Source: Rhizobium lentis | GTDB taxonomy: Bacteria > Pseudomonadota > Alphaproteobacteria > Rhizobiales > Rhizobiaceae | Length of the DNA stretch: 64,000 nt | NCBI RefSeq assembly: GCF_017352135.1 | Contig: NZ_CP071454.1 | Coordinates: forward strand, 2,815,001 to 2,879,000 | Direction: 5' to 3' | Part shown: positions 44,957 to 52,909 of the stretch, in pieces | How positions within the stretch are numbered: the stretch's first letter is position 1 | Layout: each line of letters starts with the position of its first letter | Position numbers and translations under genes: made by a program | The notes under the pieces: generated by a model | The model's input: the letters and a program-made list of their open reading frames with translations, nothing else | The model's database searches: none | What the model was told of the DNA's origin: nothing

Positions 44957-45288
44957 CCCGGCTCTCCTGTGCATGACCTTGGAGATGAAACCGCGCCAGA
45001 ATGGCCTTTTTTTGCCATATCAGCAAGGGCTTATGAATTGGCCTTCTGCCGTCATCGTAGATTCCAGCGGATATGCTTGCGACAACAGTTTCAATTCAGC
45101 CGAATCTTGGCCAGATCCGAATGATTTCAGGCCGGACCGGCCTAAAATCTGAATCCGGATCTAAATCAAAGAAATAGAGCAAGATATCGTCCGAAAACCG
45201 CTTCACACTTTTCGGCATCATGCTCTAAACAGGGGTAAGGCGATTTGCGTGGTTGAGGCGCGGCGCCGACGAGCAACCGGTAAGTTTG
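44957..45288. other. Gene-free region with one family D repeat
   Basis: No gene is visible. It contains a short dyad (aggccggaccggcct, 45130-45144) and a family D element at 45175-45227. That element is bounded by tagagca / tgctcta and contains tccgaaaaccgcttcacact. Both are in the leader region of the DUF1499 gene. Confidence 0.6.
45175..45227. repeat. Family D short repeat (tagagca...tgctcta)
   Basis: A 53-bp element with 7-bp terminal inverted repeats. Its interior (cggttttcggacg on the minus strand) also resembles the element at 13116-13221. Confidence 0.6.
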
Positions 45289-46197
45289 ATGGCCATCCGT
45301 TTCGACCGTCCCGTTTCCAGCGCCGCCCACGCTTCGCGGCTGATCGGGGCGTTTTCGCTGGTTCTGGCGCTCGCTGTTCTGATCGCCCACCGCTTCGGCG
45401 GCCTCGCCACTCCCTATCTCGTGCTGCTTCTGGTCGTTGCCGTCGGCTGCGCGCTGCTGGCGGCGCTGCTCGCCGCGCTCGGTCTGCGCAGCCTCTGGGT
45501 ATCGGGCGCCGAAGGCGGGCTCGCCGCACTCGCGGCGCTGATCTATGCCGCCTTTCCGCTGGCGCTCGGGGCGCTCGCGGCAGAACGTTACTTGAACCTG
45601 CCGGAGATTTACGATGTCTCGACCGACCCGGTCGCCGCACCCGACTGGCTGTCGCCGCCGAAGGCCGACCAGATCTGGCTGAAGCGCAATCCGCTCGTGA
45701 CGCCTGAGGATCGCGAAAGGCAGATGGCTGCCTATCCCGAGCTGACCGGCCGGCGCTACGAGGGCGCGCTCGACCGCGTGCTGGAAGCGGTGCGCAAGGT
45801 CGCCAAGCAGAGCGGCTATACGATCGTCAGGAGCAGCGGCACATCAGAGCCGGACCGCGATCTCGAGGACCGGCCGGCAAGGCCCGCGCCCGGCGACGAT
45901 GCGGTATCCGATGCGCCCGGCATCATTCCCGTGCCGACGCCGCGCCCCTATGACGATGATGTCGCCAAGCTGATCCGCGGCGCCAACGGCGTGACGCTGC
46001 AGGCGACCACCCGCACCCTGGTCCTCGGCCTGCGCTTCGACATCCTGATCCGCCTGCGCGAAGAGGCCGAAACCACCTTCGTCGACATCCGCGTCGCCTC
46101 CCGCTACGGCCAGCACGACCTCGGCTTCAGCGCCGAAATCGCCGGCGATTATCTGAAGGCGCTCGACGCCGAACTCCTGGGAATTGCGGGTGGGTGA
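45289..46197 (+). CDS. DUF1499 domain membrane protein
   Basis: 302 aa from ATG 45289 (MAIRFDRPVSSAAHASRL). Three hydrophobic helices (about residues 18-37, 44-65 and 72-98) precede a soluble C-terminal DUF1499 domain. Its segments include EGALDRVLEAVRKVAKQSGYTIV and GVTLQATTRTLVLGLRFDILIRL, ending in FVDIRVASRYGQHDLG. An Asp/Pro linker lies in between (about 185-215). The DUF1499 role is not known. It could extend upstream to a TTG at 45253. Confidence 0.85.
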   Translation: MAIRFDRPVSSAAHASRLIGAFSLVLALAVLIAHRFGGLATPYLVLLLVVAVGCALLAALLAALGLRSLWVSGAEGGLAALAALIYAAFPLALGALAAERYLNLPEIYDVSTDPVAAPDWLSPPKADQIWLKRNPLVTPEDRERQMAAYPELTGRRYEGALDRVLEAVRKVAKQSGYTIVRSSGTSEPDRDLEDRPARPAPGDDAVSDAPGIIPVPTPRPYDDDVAKLIRGANGVTLQATTRTLVLGLRFDILIRLREEAETTFVDIRVASRYGQHDLGFSAEIAGDYLKALDAELLGIAGG

Positions 46198-46917
46198 GCA
46201 ACGGTGGCGCAAAGCGCCAGCAATCGATCCAGTGAATCGATTGCAGTTGCGAACGCCCTGAGCCCAAGCGAAGGGCCGGGAGAGGGTGCGGCGGACTCGA
46301 CCCGCTCACACAACACACGACCGAAAATTTCAGCGAGAACCGCCACCCCAACCTCCCTCATTCCTGTGCCTGTCACAGGAATCCAGTGCGCCCAGGTCCC
46401 TGGGCGCGGGAGACTCTTTGCCTGATGGGAAGTCATTCACCGCGCAGACGCGCGGTGGCTGGATTCCTGTGACGAGCACAGGAATGAGGGAGGAGAGGTG
46501 GGGCGAACGCCCTGAGCCCAAAGCGAAGGGCCGGGAGAGGGTGCGGCGGACTCGACCCGCTCACACAACACACGACCGAAAATTTCAGCGAGAACCGCTA
46601 CCCCAATCTCCCTCATTCCTGTGCCTGTCACAGGAATCCAGTGCGCCCAGGTCCCTGGGCGCGGGAGACTCTTTGCCTGATGGGAAGTCATTCACCGCGC
46701 AGACGCGCGGTCGCTGGATTCCTATGACGAGCACAGGAATGAGGGAGGAGAGGTGGGGCGAACGCCCTGAGCCTAAAGCGAAGGGCTGCGAGAGGGGGCG
46801 GCATCTGCAGCCGGCCCACGCGGCACACCAACAAAGATTTGTGCGGCCGCCACCCCAATCTCCCTCATTCCCTTCCTCGGGCAAGACCCGAGGAAGGGAA
46901 TGAGGGAGGTGAGCAGA
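46198..46917. repeat. ~254-bp tandem repeat containing family C elements
   Basis: There is no gene in these 720 bp. A unit starting gaacgccctgag occurs at 46251, 46504 and 46760. The first two are complete (periods 253 and 256) and each contains a full family C element (46357-46489, 46612-46744). The third is shortened and diverged. The units also carry gaccgaaaatttcagcgaga. A further palindrome (cctcgggcaagacccgagg) ends the block at 46874. Confidence 0.85.
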
Positions 46918-47598
46918 TCAGCGTCCCAGCTCGCCCACCGCAGTGATGATCTCCGCTGCCGTCGGGAAGGTGCAAAGGCTGTTGGGTCCGTCCAGCGCCT
47001 CCATTTGTGCCCAGGCGATGGTGCCGTTCGCATCGACCAGGAAGTGCCCGACGAGCTGGGTGGCGTGCTTGGCGAAGATCGCCTGATCGGCTTCTTCAAG
47101 CGCGAAGTGGTCCTTGGCGTTGAGCACCGTGTTGGCTTCCATCGGCTGGATCGGTTCGGGAAACTCGCCCGTGGGGTTGATGCGCGCCGCCTGGAACTGC
47201 GCCATCGTCGCGCGATAGGGCCATTCCGGCTGCTCGCTGCTGCCATCGGGCAGGAACTCGGCATGCGGCACGCCATAGGCGCGATGTGTGTGGCAGTCGG
47301 GATCGCAGAGCAGCGTCACCGGCGTCGGACGGTGGCGGAAATACAGGCGCGCGCGTTCCACCGGCGTGTTGATGACGGCCACGGTCTTCACCCCGGCGGC
47401 GCGGAGCGTGGGCTCAATGCCGGCAAGCTGTTCGAGCTGGCGTCGGCAGAATGGGCAGTGCAGCCCGCGAAAGAAGCCGATCAGGAACGGGCGACCGCTC
47501 AAATCGGCCAAAGAGACCGTTCCGTCGAAATTGGCGGTGGCGAGTTCGAACGCGGGCGCGGTGTCTCCAGCTTGCAGCGGGGGCTTCTGGACTCCCAT
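46918..47598 (-). CDS. Peroxiredoxin-like (AhpC/TSA family) protein
   Basis: 226 aa from ATG 47596-47598 with aaggaat as ribosome site. A thioredoxin-fold N-terminal half has the conserved FFRGLHCPFCRRQLEQL, giving a CPFC dithiol, and then VKTVAVINTPVERARLYFRHRP. The C-terminal part is family-specific (VGHFLVDANGTIAWAQME). This is the AhpC/TSA-related redoxin group common in soil bacteria; a peroxidase or thiol oxidoreductase activity is inferred from the fold. Confidence 0.85.
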   Translation of the reverse strand: MGVQKPPLQAGDTAPAFELATANFDGTVSLADLSGRPFLIGFFRGLHCPFCRRQLEQLAGIEPTLRAAGVKTVAVINTPVERARLYFRHRPTPVTLLCDPDCHTHRAYGVPHAEFLPDGSSEQPEWPYRATMAQFQAARINPTGEFPEPIQPMEANTVLNAKDHFALEEADQAIFAKHATQLVGHFLVDANGTIAWAQMEALDGPNSLCTFPTAAEIITAVGELGR

Positions 47599-47774
47599 GA
47601 GGTCATTCCTTTCTCGGATCGTCTCAGGGGAAACGCCCGAAATTGAAATATAGCGCTCGTCGCAGGAAGACCCACCGTTCGATCCTGCGATCGCCTGGAG
47701 TGGCCAGCACGCTTCGAGGAAAGAATGATGGGAGAGGTGTCGTGTCAGTTTTGCCGGCCGCGATCGCCGCGCGC

Positions 47775-47855
47775 CCCTCATCCGCCTGCCGGCACCGACC
47801 GGGGTAGAGACCAGTGGCTCGACCCCGGTAAGGGTTAGGGTGAGGGGCAGTCGTC
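47775..47855. repeat. Family A mosaic fragment
   Basis: cccctcatccgcctgccggc...gaccccggtaagggttaggg...tgaggggc, with inverted ends. The rest of 47599-47878 shows nothing else. Confidence 0.65.
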
Positions 47856-47878
47856 GGTCCAGCCTGGCGAAGCCACCC

Positions 47879-49603
47879 TCACTCCTCCACCACCAGCCAC
47901 CCCGCATACCGCACCACCAGCCCTGTCAGCCGCCCGCCGATCTCGACGTGGAAATGGAAGCGCCCGTCGCGCTCCTCCTCATATGTCTCTCCACCAGGCG
48001 CCAGAAACAGCGGCAGCGGCAGCCCGAAGAACCGCCAGCCGCGCACGACGAGCCGCAGTCTGTTCTCCTCCGGCACCAACGCCAGCAGCACCCGGAACGG
48101 CCCGAAGACCTCGGCGAGCAGGTGCTGGTCGCGGCCCTTGCCCTCGGCCTGCCAGCTGCGGAAGTTTCGGTTGCCGAATGTGCGCGTCCAGATCTCCCTG
48201 TCGCCCTCGGCGGCAAAGCGCACCGTCACCGGCACATCGTCGCCTGCCGGGGGAAAGCCGATGGCGAGAGCGACGAGCCGGGCGATGAGGCCGCGGCCGC
48301 GCTCGATCCGCGCCCGGCCGGAGGCGGTGCGGGCGCCGCCGGCATGGATTGCGGCCAGCGCCGGCGGCAGTCGCTCCCAGGCGCTGCCGAGGATGCGCCG
48401 GTAGAGCGGTTGGGGCTCTTCCTCGCGCTCCAGCCGGATGCCAGAGGTGATCGAAAAACGCCGGAAGGCGGCCTCGAAATCCTTAAGCGACAATTCGCCT
48501 GCCGCCGGCCGCGCACCACTTTCCGGCCGCTTGCCTTCGAGCAGCCGGCGCACCAGCGCCTCCACCCCGATGACCGGAATGAACGGCCCGTCATCGCCCT
48601 CGGCAATCAGATGCCAGCCGCAGGTGAGCTTTCTTCCCTCGCCATCGATGCCGCCGGCACGGACAAACATGCCGCCGCGATGATCGCCGATGGCGAAGCG
48701 GTGGCTGGCGGCCTGCAAGAGCCGCGCAAATGGCAGCAGCGAGGGCAGGAGCCGCAGACGCACCAGCCGGGCGGCAGCCGACAGCAGCCGCTGCAGCGCC
48801 TGCGGTTCGGTGCCGACGCCGGTGAAGGTGGATTGCAGGCCGGCCAGGCGGGAGGGCAGCAGCGCAAGGTCGGGCGCATCGACGAGCAGGAAGGTCCGGC
48901 TGGCGAGCGGCGCCACATCAGGCGGCGCGATCGTCACCCTGATGTCATCGATCAGCCCGGAGCCTGTGGCCGGCCGCCCCTCGCGCAGCACCGCCACCGG
49001 CCTGCCGGCATAACTTGCGATGGCTTTGACGACATTGAGCCCGATCTTCACATGCGCCGACGGGGCAATGCCAGCCGAGACACTCTCGATGCGGGAGAAG
49101 TGCGGCGCCATCGCCTCCAGCGCCGCGAAGGAGAGCGCCGGCAGGCTGCTGAGGCCGGAGAGCGCGAAGACGCCTTTCGCCCTGGTTTGCGCGTCGAGCT
49201 CGGCGATGCCGGCGACGAAGCCGGTGCTGTCGGCGAGATCGGCATAATCGATGTCGAGGTCGATGCAAGCCTGCACCACCTTATAGGCATCCCGAGTGAA
49301 GCTCTGGAACGGCCCCGAGGCATCGACGACGAGATCGGGCTTCAGCCGCGTCAGCTGCTCGGCGAGATCGCCGTCGCGATCGAAGGCCACCGCCTGCAGC
49401 CGCGCCCCGAGATCGTTGCCGCCGAGCCGCCCGGCGCCGCCTTTCGGCGATCGAAGATCGGCGACGAAATCATCGGCCTTTTCGAGCGAGCGCCCGGCAA
49501 TCAGCAGCCTGAGCCGCGGCTCCTCGCCGAGCAGCTGGGCCAGCCGGCCGCCGAAGGTGCCGTAGCCGCCGATGATCAGCAGGGATAGGCGCTCGCCGCT
49601 CAT
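47879..49603 (-). CDS. Saccharopine dehydrogenase-like NAD(P)-binding protein with DUF4166
   Basis: 574 aa. The N-terminal Rossmann domain has the nucleotide motif LLIIGGYGTFGGRLAQLL (about residues 8-25), then LLIAGRSLEKAD and DLVVDASGPFQS, as in saccharopine-dehydrogenase-like oxidoreductases. The C-terminal ~190 residues match DUF4166 (LGSAWERLPPALAAIH, ERGRGLIARLVALAIGFP, WTRTFGNRNFRSW, GLPLPLFLAPGGETYEEE). The two-domain fusion is a known rhizobial architecture; the substrate is unknown. Its start overlaps the stop of the DCC gene by 4 bases. Confidence 0.87.
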   Translation of the reverse strand: MSGERLSLLIIGGYGTFGGRLAQLLGEEPRLRLLIAGRSLEKADDFVADLRSPKGGAGRLGGNDLGARLQAVAFDRDGDLAEQLTRLKPDLVVDASGPFQSFTRDAYKVVQACIDLDIDYADLADSTGFVAGIAELDAQTRAKGVFALSGLSSLPALSFAALEAMAPHFSRIESVSAGIAPSAHVKIGLNVVKAIASYAGRPVAVLREGRPATGSGLIDDIRVTIAPPDVAPLASRTFLLVDAPDLALLPSRLAGLQSTFTGVGTEPQALQRLLSAAARLVRLRLLPSLLPFARLLQAASHRFAIGDHRGGMFVRAGGIDGEGRKLTCGWHLIAEGDDGPFIPVIGVEALVRRLLEGKRPESGARPAAGELSLKDFEAAFRRFSITSGIRLEREEEPQPLYRRILGSAWERLPPALAAIHAGGARTASGRARIERGRGLIARLVALAIGFPPAGDDVPVTVRFAAEGDREIWTRTFGNRNFRSWQAEGKGRDQHLLAEVFGPFRVLLALVPEENRLRLVVRGWRFFGLPLPLFLAPGGETYEEERDGRFHFHVEIGGRLTGLVVRYAGWLVVEE

Positions 49604-50073
49604 GCGATGAAGCGGCTGCGCTGCTCCGGTGTCGGCACCATGCAGCTCTGCCGTCCGGCGATCTTCAACCGGTTGCGGGCGATGAATTCATAAAGCGCGT
49701 CTGCTGCGCGCCGCGGCAGCAGCCGGAAGAGCTTGACCAGCGAATAGGGAAAGCCGAGGCCGGCGACCATGCGGATCGAACCATCCGACTTGAAGAAGGC
49801 GCGGCCCTCTTCGATGAGGATATTGGTCTCGTAGTCCCGCGCATCGAGCCCGTAATGCCGGTAGAGCGCTTCCCCGAGCGGCGTCTGCGCGGCGACAAAC
49901 CGGTAGCGCCGCTGCCTGTCGTGCTTCAGCGCGAATTTCACCCAGCCGGAGCAGAAGACGCATTCGCCATCGAAGACGATCAACGGCCGGTCATCGGCAA
50001 AATCGGGCACGGCGGCATCGCTGCGATAGCTGTAAGCGGCTTTTGTCCCCACGCTTGATCTCCCCATCCTCAT
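49600..50073 (-). CDS. Thiol-disulfide oxidoreductase DCC family protein
   Basis: 157 aa. The family motif DGECVFCSGWVKF gives the name (DxxCxxC). Further signatures are FVAAQTPLGEALYRHYGL and SDGSIRMVAGLGFPYSLVKLFRLLP. DCC proteins are predicted thioredoxin-fold oxidoreductases. It sits between the MBL and saccharopine-dehydrogenase-like genes with 4-base overlaps on both sides, so the three are made together. ATG 50067 is an alternative start. Confidence 0.88.
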   Translation of the reverse strand: MRMGRSSVGTKAAYSYRSDAAVPDFADDRPLIVFDGECVFCSGWVKFALKHDRQRRYRFVAAQTPLGEALYRHYGLDARDYETNILIEEGRAFFKSDGSIRMVAGLGFPYSLVKLFRLLPRRAADALYEFIARNRLKIAGRQSCMVPTPEQRSRFIA

Positions 50074-50987
50074 CTTGGCCGCGCCGGCCGATAGCTGGCG
50101 GCCAGCGACGGCGGCCCATCCGCCGCGATCTCGCCGCGCTCCAAGAGATCCTCGATATGGGCGAGCACGGAAAGGGCCGCCGCCCCATGCAGCTTCGGAT
50201 CGGTATCGCGATAGATCGCTTTCACCATTTCGGCAATGCCGCTGTCGCCGGCCGAAACGCGCGCCAGCACCGCCTGCTCGCGCTTGAGGCGATGCGCCTT
50301 CAGCGCCGGCAGGAAACGGCGGGGCTCCGTCACCGGCCCGCCATGGCCGGGAAAGAGCATGGCGTCCTCGCGCGCTATCAGCTTGTCGAGCGAGGTCATG
50401 TAATCCGCCATGGCCCCATCCGGGGGTGCCACGATCGAGGTCGACCAGGCCATGACATGATCGCCGGAAAACAGGATGTCGCGCCCTTCGAGCGCGAAGG
50501 CGGCATGATTGGCCGTATGCCCCGGCGTGAGCACCGCTGTCAGCGCCCAGCCATCGCCCGCAATCGTCTCGCCATCGCCAAGCGCGATATCGGGCACGAA
50601 ATCCATGTCCGAGCTTTCGGCAAAGGGATTGACCTCGCCGTCGCGCAGCCGCCGCGCCGGCCGGTGCGGCCCTTGCCCCACCGTCACCGCGCCGGTTGCC
50701 GCCTGCAGCCGGCGGGCAAGCGGCGAGTGATCGCGATGGGTATGGCTGACGAAGATATGCGTCACATCACGCCCGCCGATCGCCGCCATCAGCGCGTGAT
50801 AATGCGCCTCGTCCTCCGGCCCGGGATCGATGATGGCAAGCGAGGAGGCCCCGACGAGATAGCTGTTGGTGCCGAAAAAGGTGAAGGGCCCGGGATTTTC
50901 CGCGGTAATGCGGTGGATATCCGGAGCAACCGGCACGGCCCGCCCATAGGCCGGCTCGAAAGCAAGGTCGAATGCGGGACTTTCCAT
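50070..50987 (-). CDS. MBL fold metallo-hydrolase
   Basis: 305 aa. The metal site is visible as FVSHTHRDHSP (HxHxDH), PGHTANHAAF, SGDHVMAW and PGHGGPV. A C-terminal winged-helix-like tail (LPALKAHRLKREQAVL...ALSVLAHIEDLLERGEI) is typical of the LACTB2 / glyoxalase II-like branch, which includes nucleases and thioesterases. It is the first gene of the MBL-DCC-DUF4166 operon. The substrate is unknown. Confidence 0.9.
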   Translation of the reverse strand: MESPAFDLAFEPAYGRAVPVAPDIHRITAENPGPFTFFGTNSYLVGASSLAIIDPGPEDEAHYHALMAAIGGRDVTHIFVSHTHRDHSPLARRLQAATGAVTVGQGPHRPARRLRDGEVNPFAESSDMDFVPDIALGDGETIAGDGWALTAVLTPGHTANHAAFALEGRDILFSGDHVMAWSTSIVAPPDGAMADYMTSLDKLIAREDAMLFPGHGGPVTEPRRFLPALKAHRLKREQAVLARVSAGDSGIAEMVKAIYRDTDPKLHGAAALSVLAHIEDLLERGEIAADGPPSLAASYRPARPR

Positions 50988-51151
50988 GCGGGACGATGAT
51001 CTCAGGTTGATAATATCGCCTTATGCTAGCACGCCACCCGCCGCTTCGCGCGCATAAATCTTCCCGACGCGCAAACTTAGTCATTGTGACAGGCAAAGAG
51101 CTTTGCTAATCAGGCGCGATCCGAGCAAGCGGTTCGCCGCTCAAGCTCTGG

Positions 51152-51226
51152 TGGGGCGTAGCCAAGCGGTAAGGCAGCGGTTTTTGGTACCGCCATCCCC
51201 TGGTTCGAATCCAGGCGCCCCAGCCA
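51152..51226 (+). tRNA. tRNA-Gln (UUG)
   Basis: A 75-nt cloverleaf with encoded CCA. The acceptor stem is tggggcg / cgcccca. The anticodon stem gcggt / accgc closes a ttttggt loop, which gives anticodon TTG. The T arm is cctggttcgaatccagg. The 3' half (51190-51217) is repeated at 52841-52868 with one mismatch, which marks the tRNA as an integration site. Confidence 0.95.
51190..51217 (+). other. att-like site, left copy (in tRNA-Gln 3' half)
   Basis: The 28 bases from ccgccatccc to atccaggcg match 52841-52868 at 27 of 28 positions (C51198 versus G52849). A tRNA 3' end is the classic target of tyrosine integrases. Confidence 0.8.
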
Positions 51227-51339
51227 ATTCACGTTGCCCATCTCTATTGCAATTTTATCCACACTCTCCTGTCGCTGAAAAGTTGCATTTCTTAGGTTTC
51301 CAGCTCAGCTTCAGCTTCGGCAAAACTGAGGCAGTGAAG

Positions 51340-52827
51340 ATGCGCAACAGATTCGGCGTAAGTTTTTCTGAATATTTTGATATCGACCCCGAGTGGCTTA
51401 AAAAGAAGGGAGTTTTCGACCCGACACTAGACATCGACTCCCCGTTGTTTATCGATCCATTTCTGCTTCACTATAGCTCGCATCCGGAGTTTTCGGATCT
51501 TGCCGCATCGGAATACGAGGCTCGATTCACGCAAATCTGCGCCCTTCTGCTTGCGCGAGGCACCCCGGATCAGGATGCGAAGGCCTACTATTCTGCCTTT
51601 CAGCTGTTTAAAACCGGAGAGGTCAAAGGCCTAGGGGGTACCTGCCTGGGTTACGGCAAAAGTTCGACTGCCGGTGGTCGCGGCATCGGAAAAAAGTTAG
51701 CTGAGAAAGCACTTGGCTGGGCTAAAACGGTCGTCAACATGGGCGTCAAAGATCCCGAACTTTTCTCTACATTGTCGTTATTCGAAGAGGGAATTGGCGC
51801 GGATCGCATCTCTGACATGGTCGCAAGCATCTGCGCCAACTGCATTATCGCATTCAATCAGCGCATAATTGCGGAGATGCAGGCTGAACAAAATCTATCT
51901 CACGAGCCCCAAACAACACATATCGCGGGTCACAAATGCGATCTGCTTGTGAATCCCTTCAGCAGTGCGCCGCTACTTCTATTACCTACGGATATTTTAA
52001 AACATCTCCCCGTTATGAACGACGCGACGTCGCTACAGGACGCCGCGGAAACCGATAACGATGTCAGGCAAAGGGTCAACGCGCATATCGGTGAAATATT
52101 CAAGATTAGGACAAAAGCAGAGAAGGAAGCGATTAAACGACGAGCGATGGAAGACGCGCAGGCGTTCCAGGCGCTTCTTGATGTACTCAAGATATTGGAA
52201 AAAACACCCTACGACATGGCTAAAGATCCACAGGGGCTCATGCAGTGGAAACCAAATGCAGCAACCTTTTCGAGCTTACATAAGCTTGAAATAAAGGACG
52301 ATATTAGCCTTCCCGAACTACAACGCGTGGAGCATATTGTCCAAGCCATTATCGGGCAGTTTAAGAAGCTTATTGAGCAAAATCGTCTCAGCAGAACCTT
52401 CTATGTCGATGGAAATCCTCGACATGAGCGTTACGCACAGCTCCTATTTCTGGCTATCGCTTTTGCGTATTGTGATGCGAACGGCTTGGATATGTCTCCG
52501 GAATCTGATGCTGGGGCGGGACCGGTCGATTTCAAGTTTTCGAGTGGAAAGCACAAAGTAATTGTTGAAATAAAGCTTTCAACAAACAAGAAGATTGTTG
52601 CGGGATACAAAGCTCAACTTCAAGCATACGAGCTAGCGGAAGGCACGAACAATAGTCATTACGTTGTCATTGATGTAGGCTCAATGGGAAATATGTGGAG
52701 AAATCTGCTTGCGCTGGCGGCAGGTAAGCCGGATGTAGCCAAACGCAGACGAGTGCATTTGATCGACGGGAAGTTGACGGCGTCTGCCAGCAAGCTTTCA
52801 TCGACGAAGGATGCAGAAGAGGACTAA
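51340..52827 (+). CDS. Hypothetical protein with C-terminal PD-(D/E)XK nuclease signature
   Basis: 495 aa from ATG 51340 (gagg 9 bases upstream). The C-terminal ~110 residues have a nuclease-like core: D397 in GPVDFKF, E410 and K412 in VIVEIKLS, then GYKAQLQAY with Gln427. This is the D...ExK...Q order of PD-(D/E)XK enzymes. The N-terminal ~390 residues (MRNRFGVSFSEYFDIDPEWL...) are mainly helical and I do not recognise them. The sequence is AT-richer than the neighbours. It is the only gene between the two att-like copies and sits beside restriction-modification and HEPN genes. Anti-phage or anti-plasmid defence is inferred from context only. Confidence 0.8.
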   Translation: MRNRFGVSFSEYFDIDPEWLKKKGVFDPTLDIDSPLFIDPFLLHYSSHPEFSDLAASEYEARFTQICALLLARGTPDQDAKAYYSAFQLFKTGEVKGLGGTCLGYGKSSTAGGRGIGKKLAEKALGWAKTVVNMGVKDPELFSTLSLFEEGIGADRISDMVASICANCIIAFNQRIIAEMQAEQNLSHEPQTTHIAGHKCDLLVNPFSSAPLLLLPTDILKHLPVMNDATSLQDAAETDNDVRQRVNAHIGEIFKIRTKAEKEAIKRRAMEDAQAFQALLDVLKILEKTPYDMAKDPQGLMQWKPNAATFSSLHKLEIKDDISLPELQRVEHIVQAIIGQFKKLIEQNRLSRTFYVDGNPRHERYAQLLFLAIAFAYCDANGLDMSPESDAGAGPVDFKFSSGKHKVIVEIKLSTNKKIVAGYKAQLQAYELAEGTNNSHYVVIDVGSMGNMWRNLLALAAGKPDVAKRRRVHLIDGKLTASASKLSSTKDAEED

Positions 52828-52840
52828 ATCACCTCGAGTG

Positions 52841-52868
52841 CCGCCATCGCCTGGTTCGAATCCAGGCG
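52841..52868 (+). other. att-like site, right copy (tRNA-Gln 3' fragment)
   Basis: A fragment of the tRNA-Gln T arm and part of the variable region (ccgccatcgcctggttcg...), 27/28 identical to 51190-51217 and in the same orientation. It no longer has an acceptor stem. It ends 42 bases before the stop codon of the modification gene. Confidence 0.8.
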
Positions 52869-52909
52869 AACTTCCAGATTCTGAATCTTCGCATCGCCCA
52901 ACGACTGGC

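Noticed and set aside
45253..45288. TTG 45253 as the DUF1499 gene start.
   Set aside because: It adds twelve polar residues before a good ATG; the family N-terminus seems to begin at MAIRFDRP.
48362..48370. Idea that 47879-49603 is a true saccharopine dehydrogenase of lysine metabolism.
   Set aside because: Only the nucleotide-binding half is similar; the C-terminal half is DUF4166 and there are no lysine-pathway neighbours.
51190..52868. Possible second functional tRNA at 52841.
   Set aside because: Only the T arm and a few flanking bases are present; there is no acceptor, D or anticodon arm, so it is an att-like fragment.
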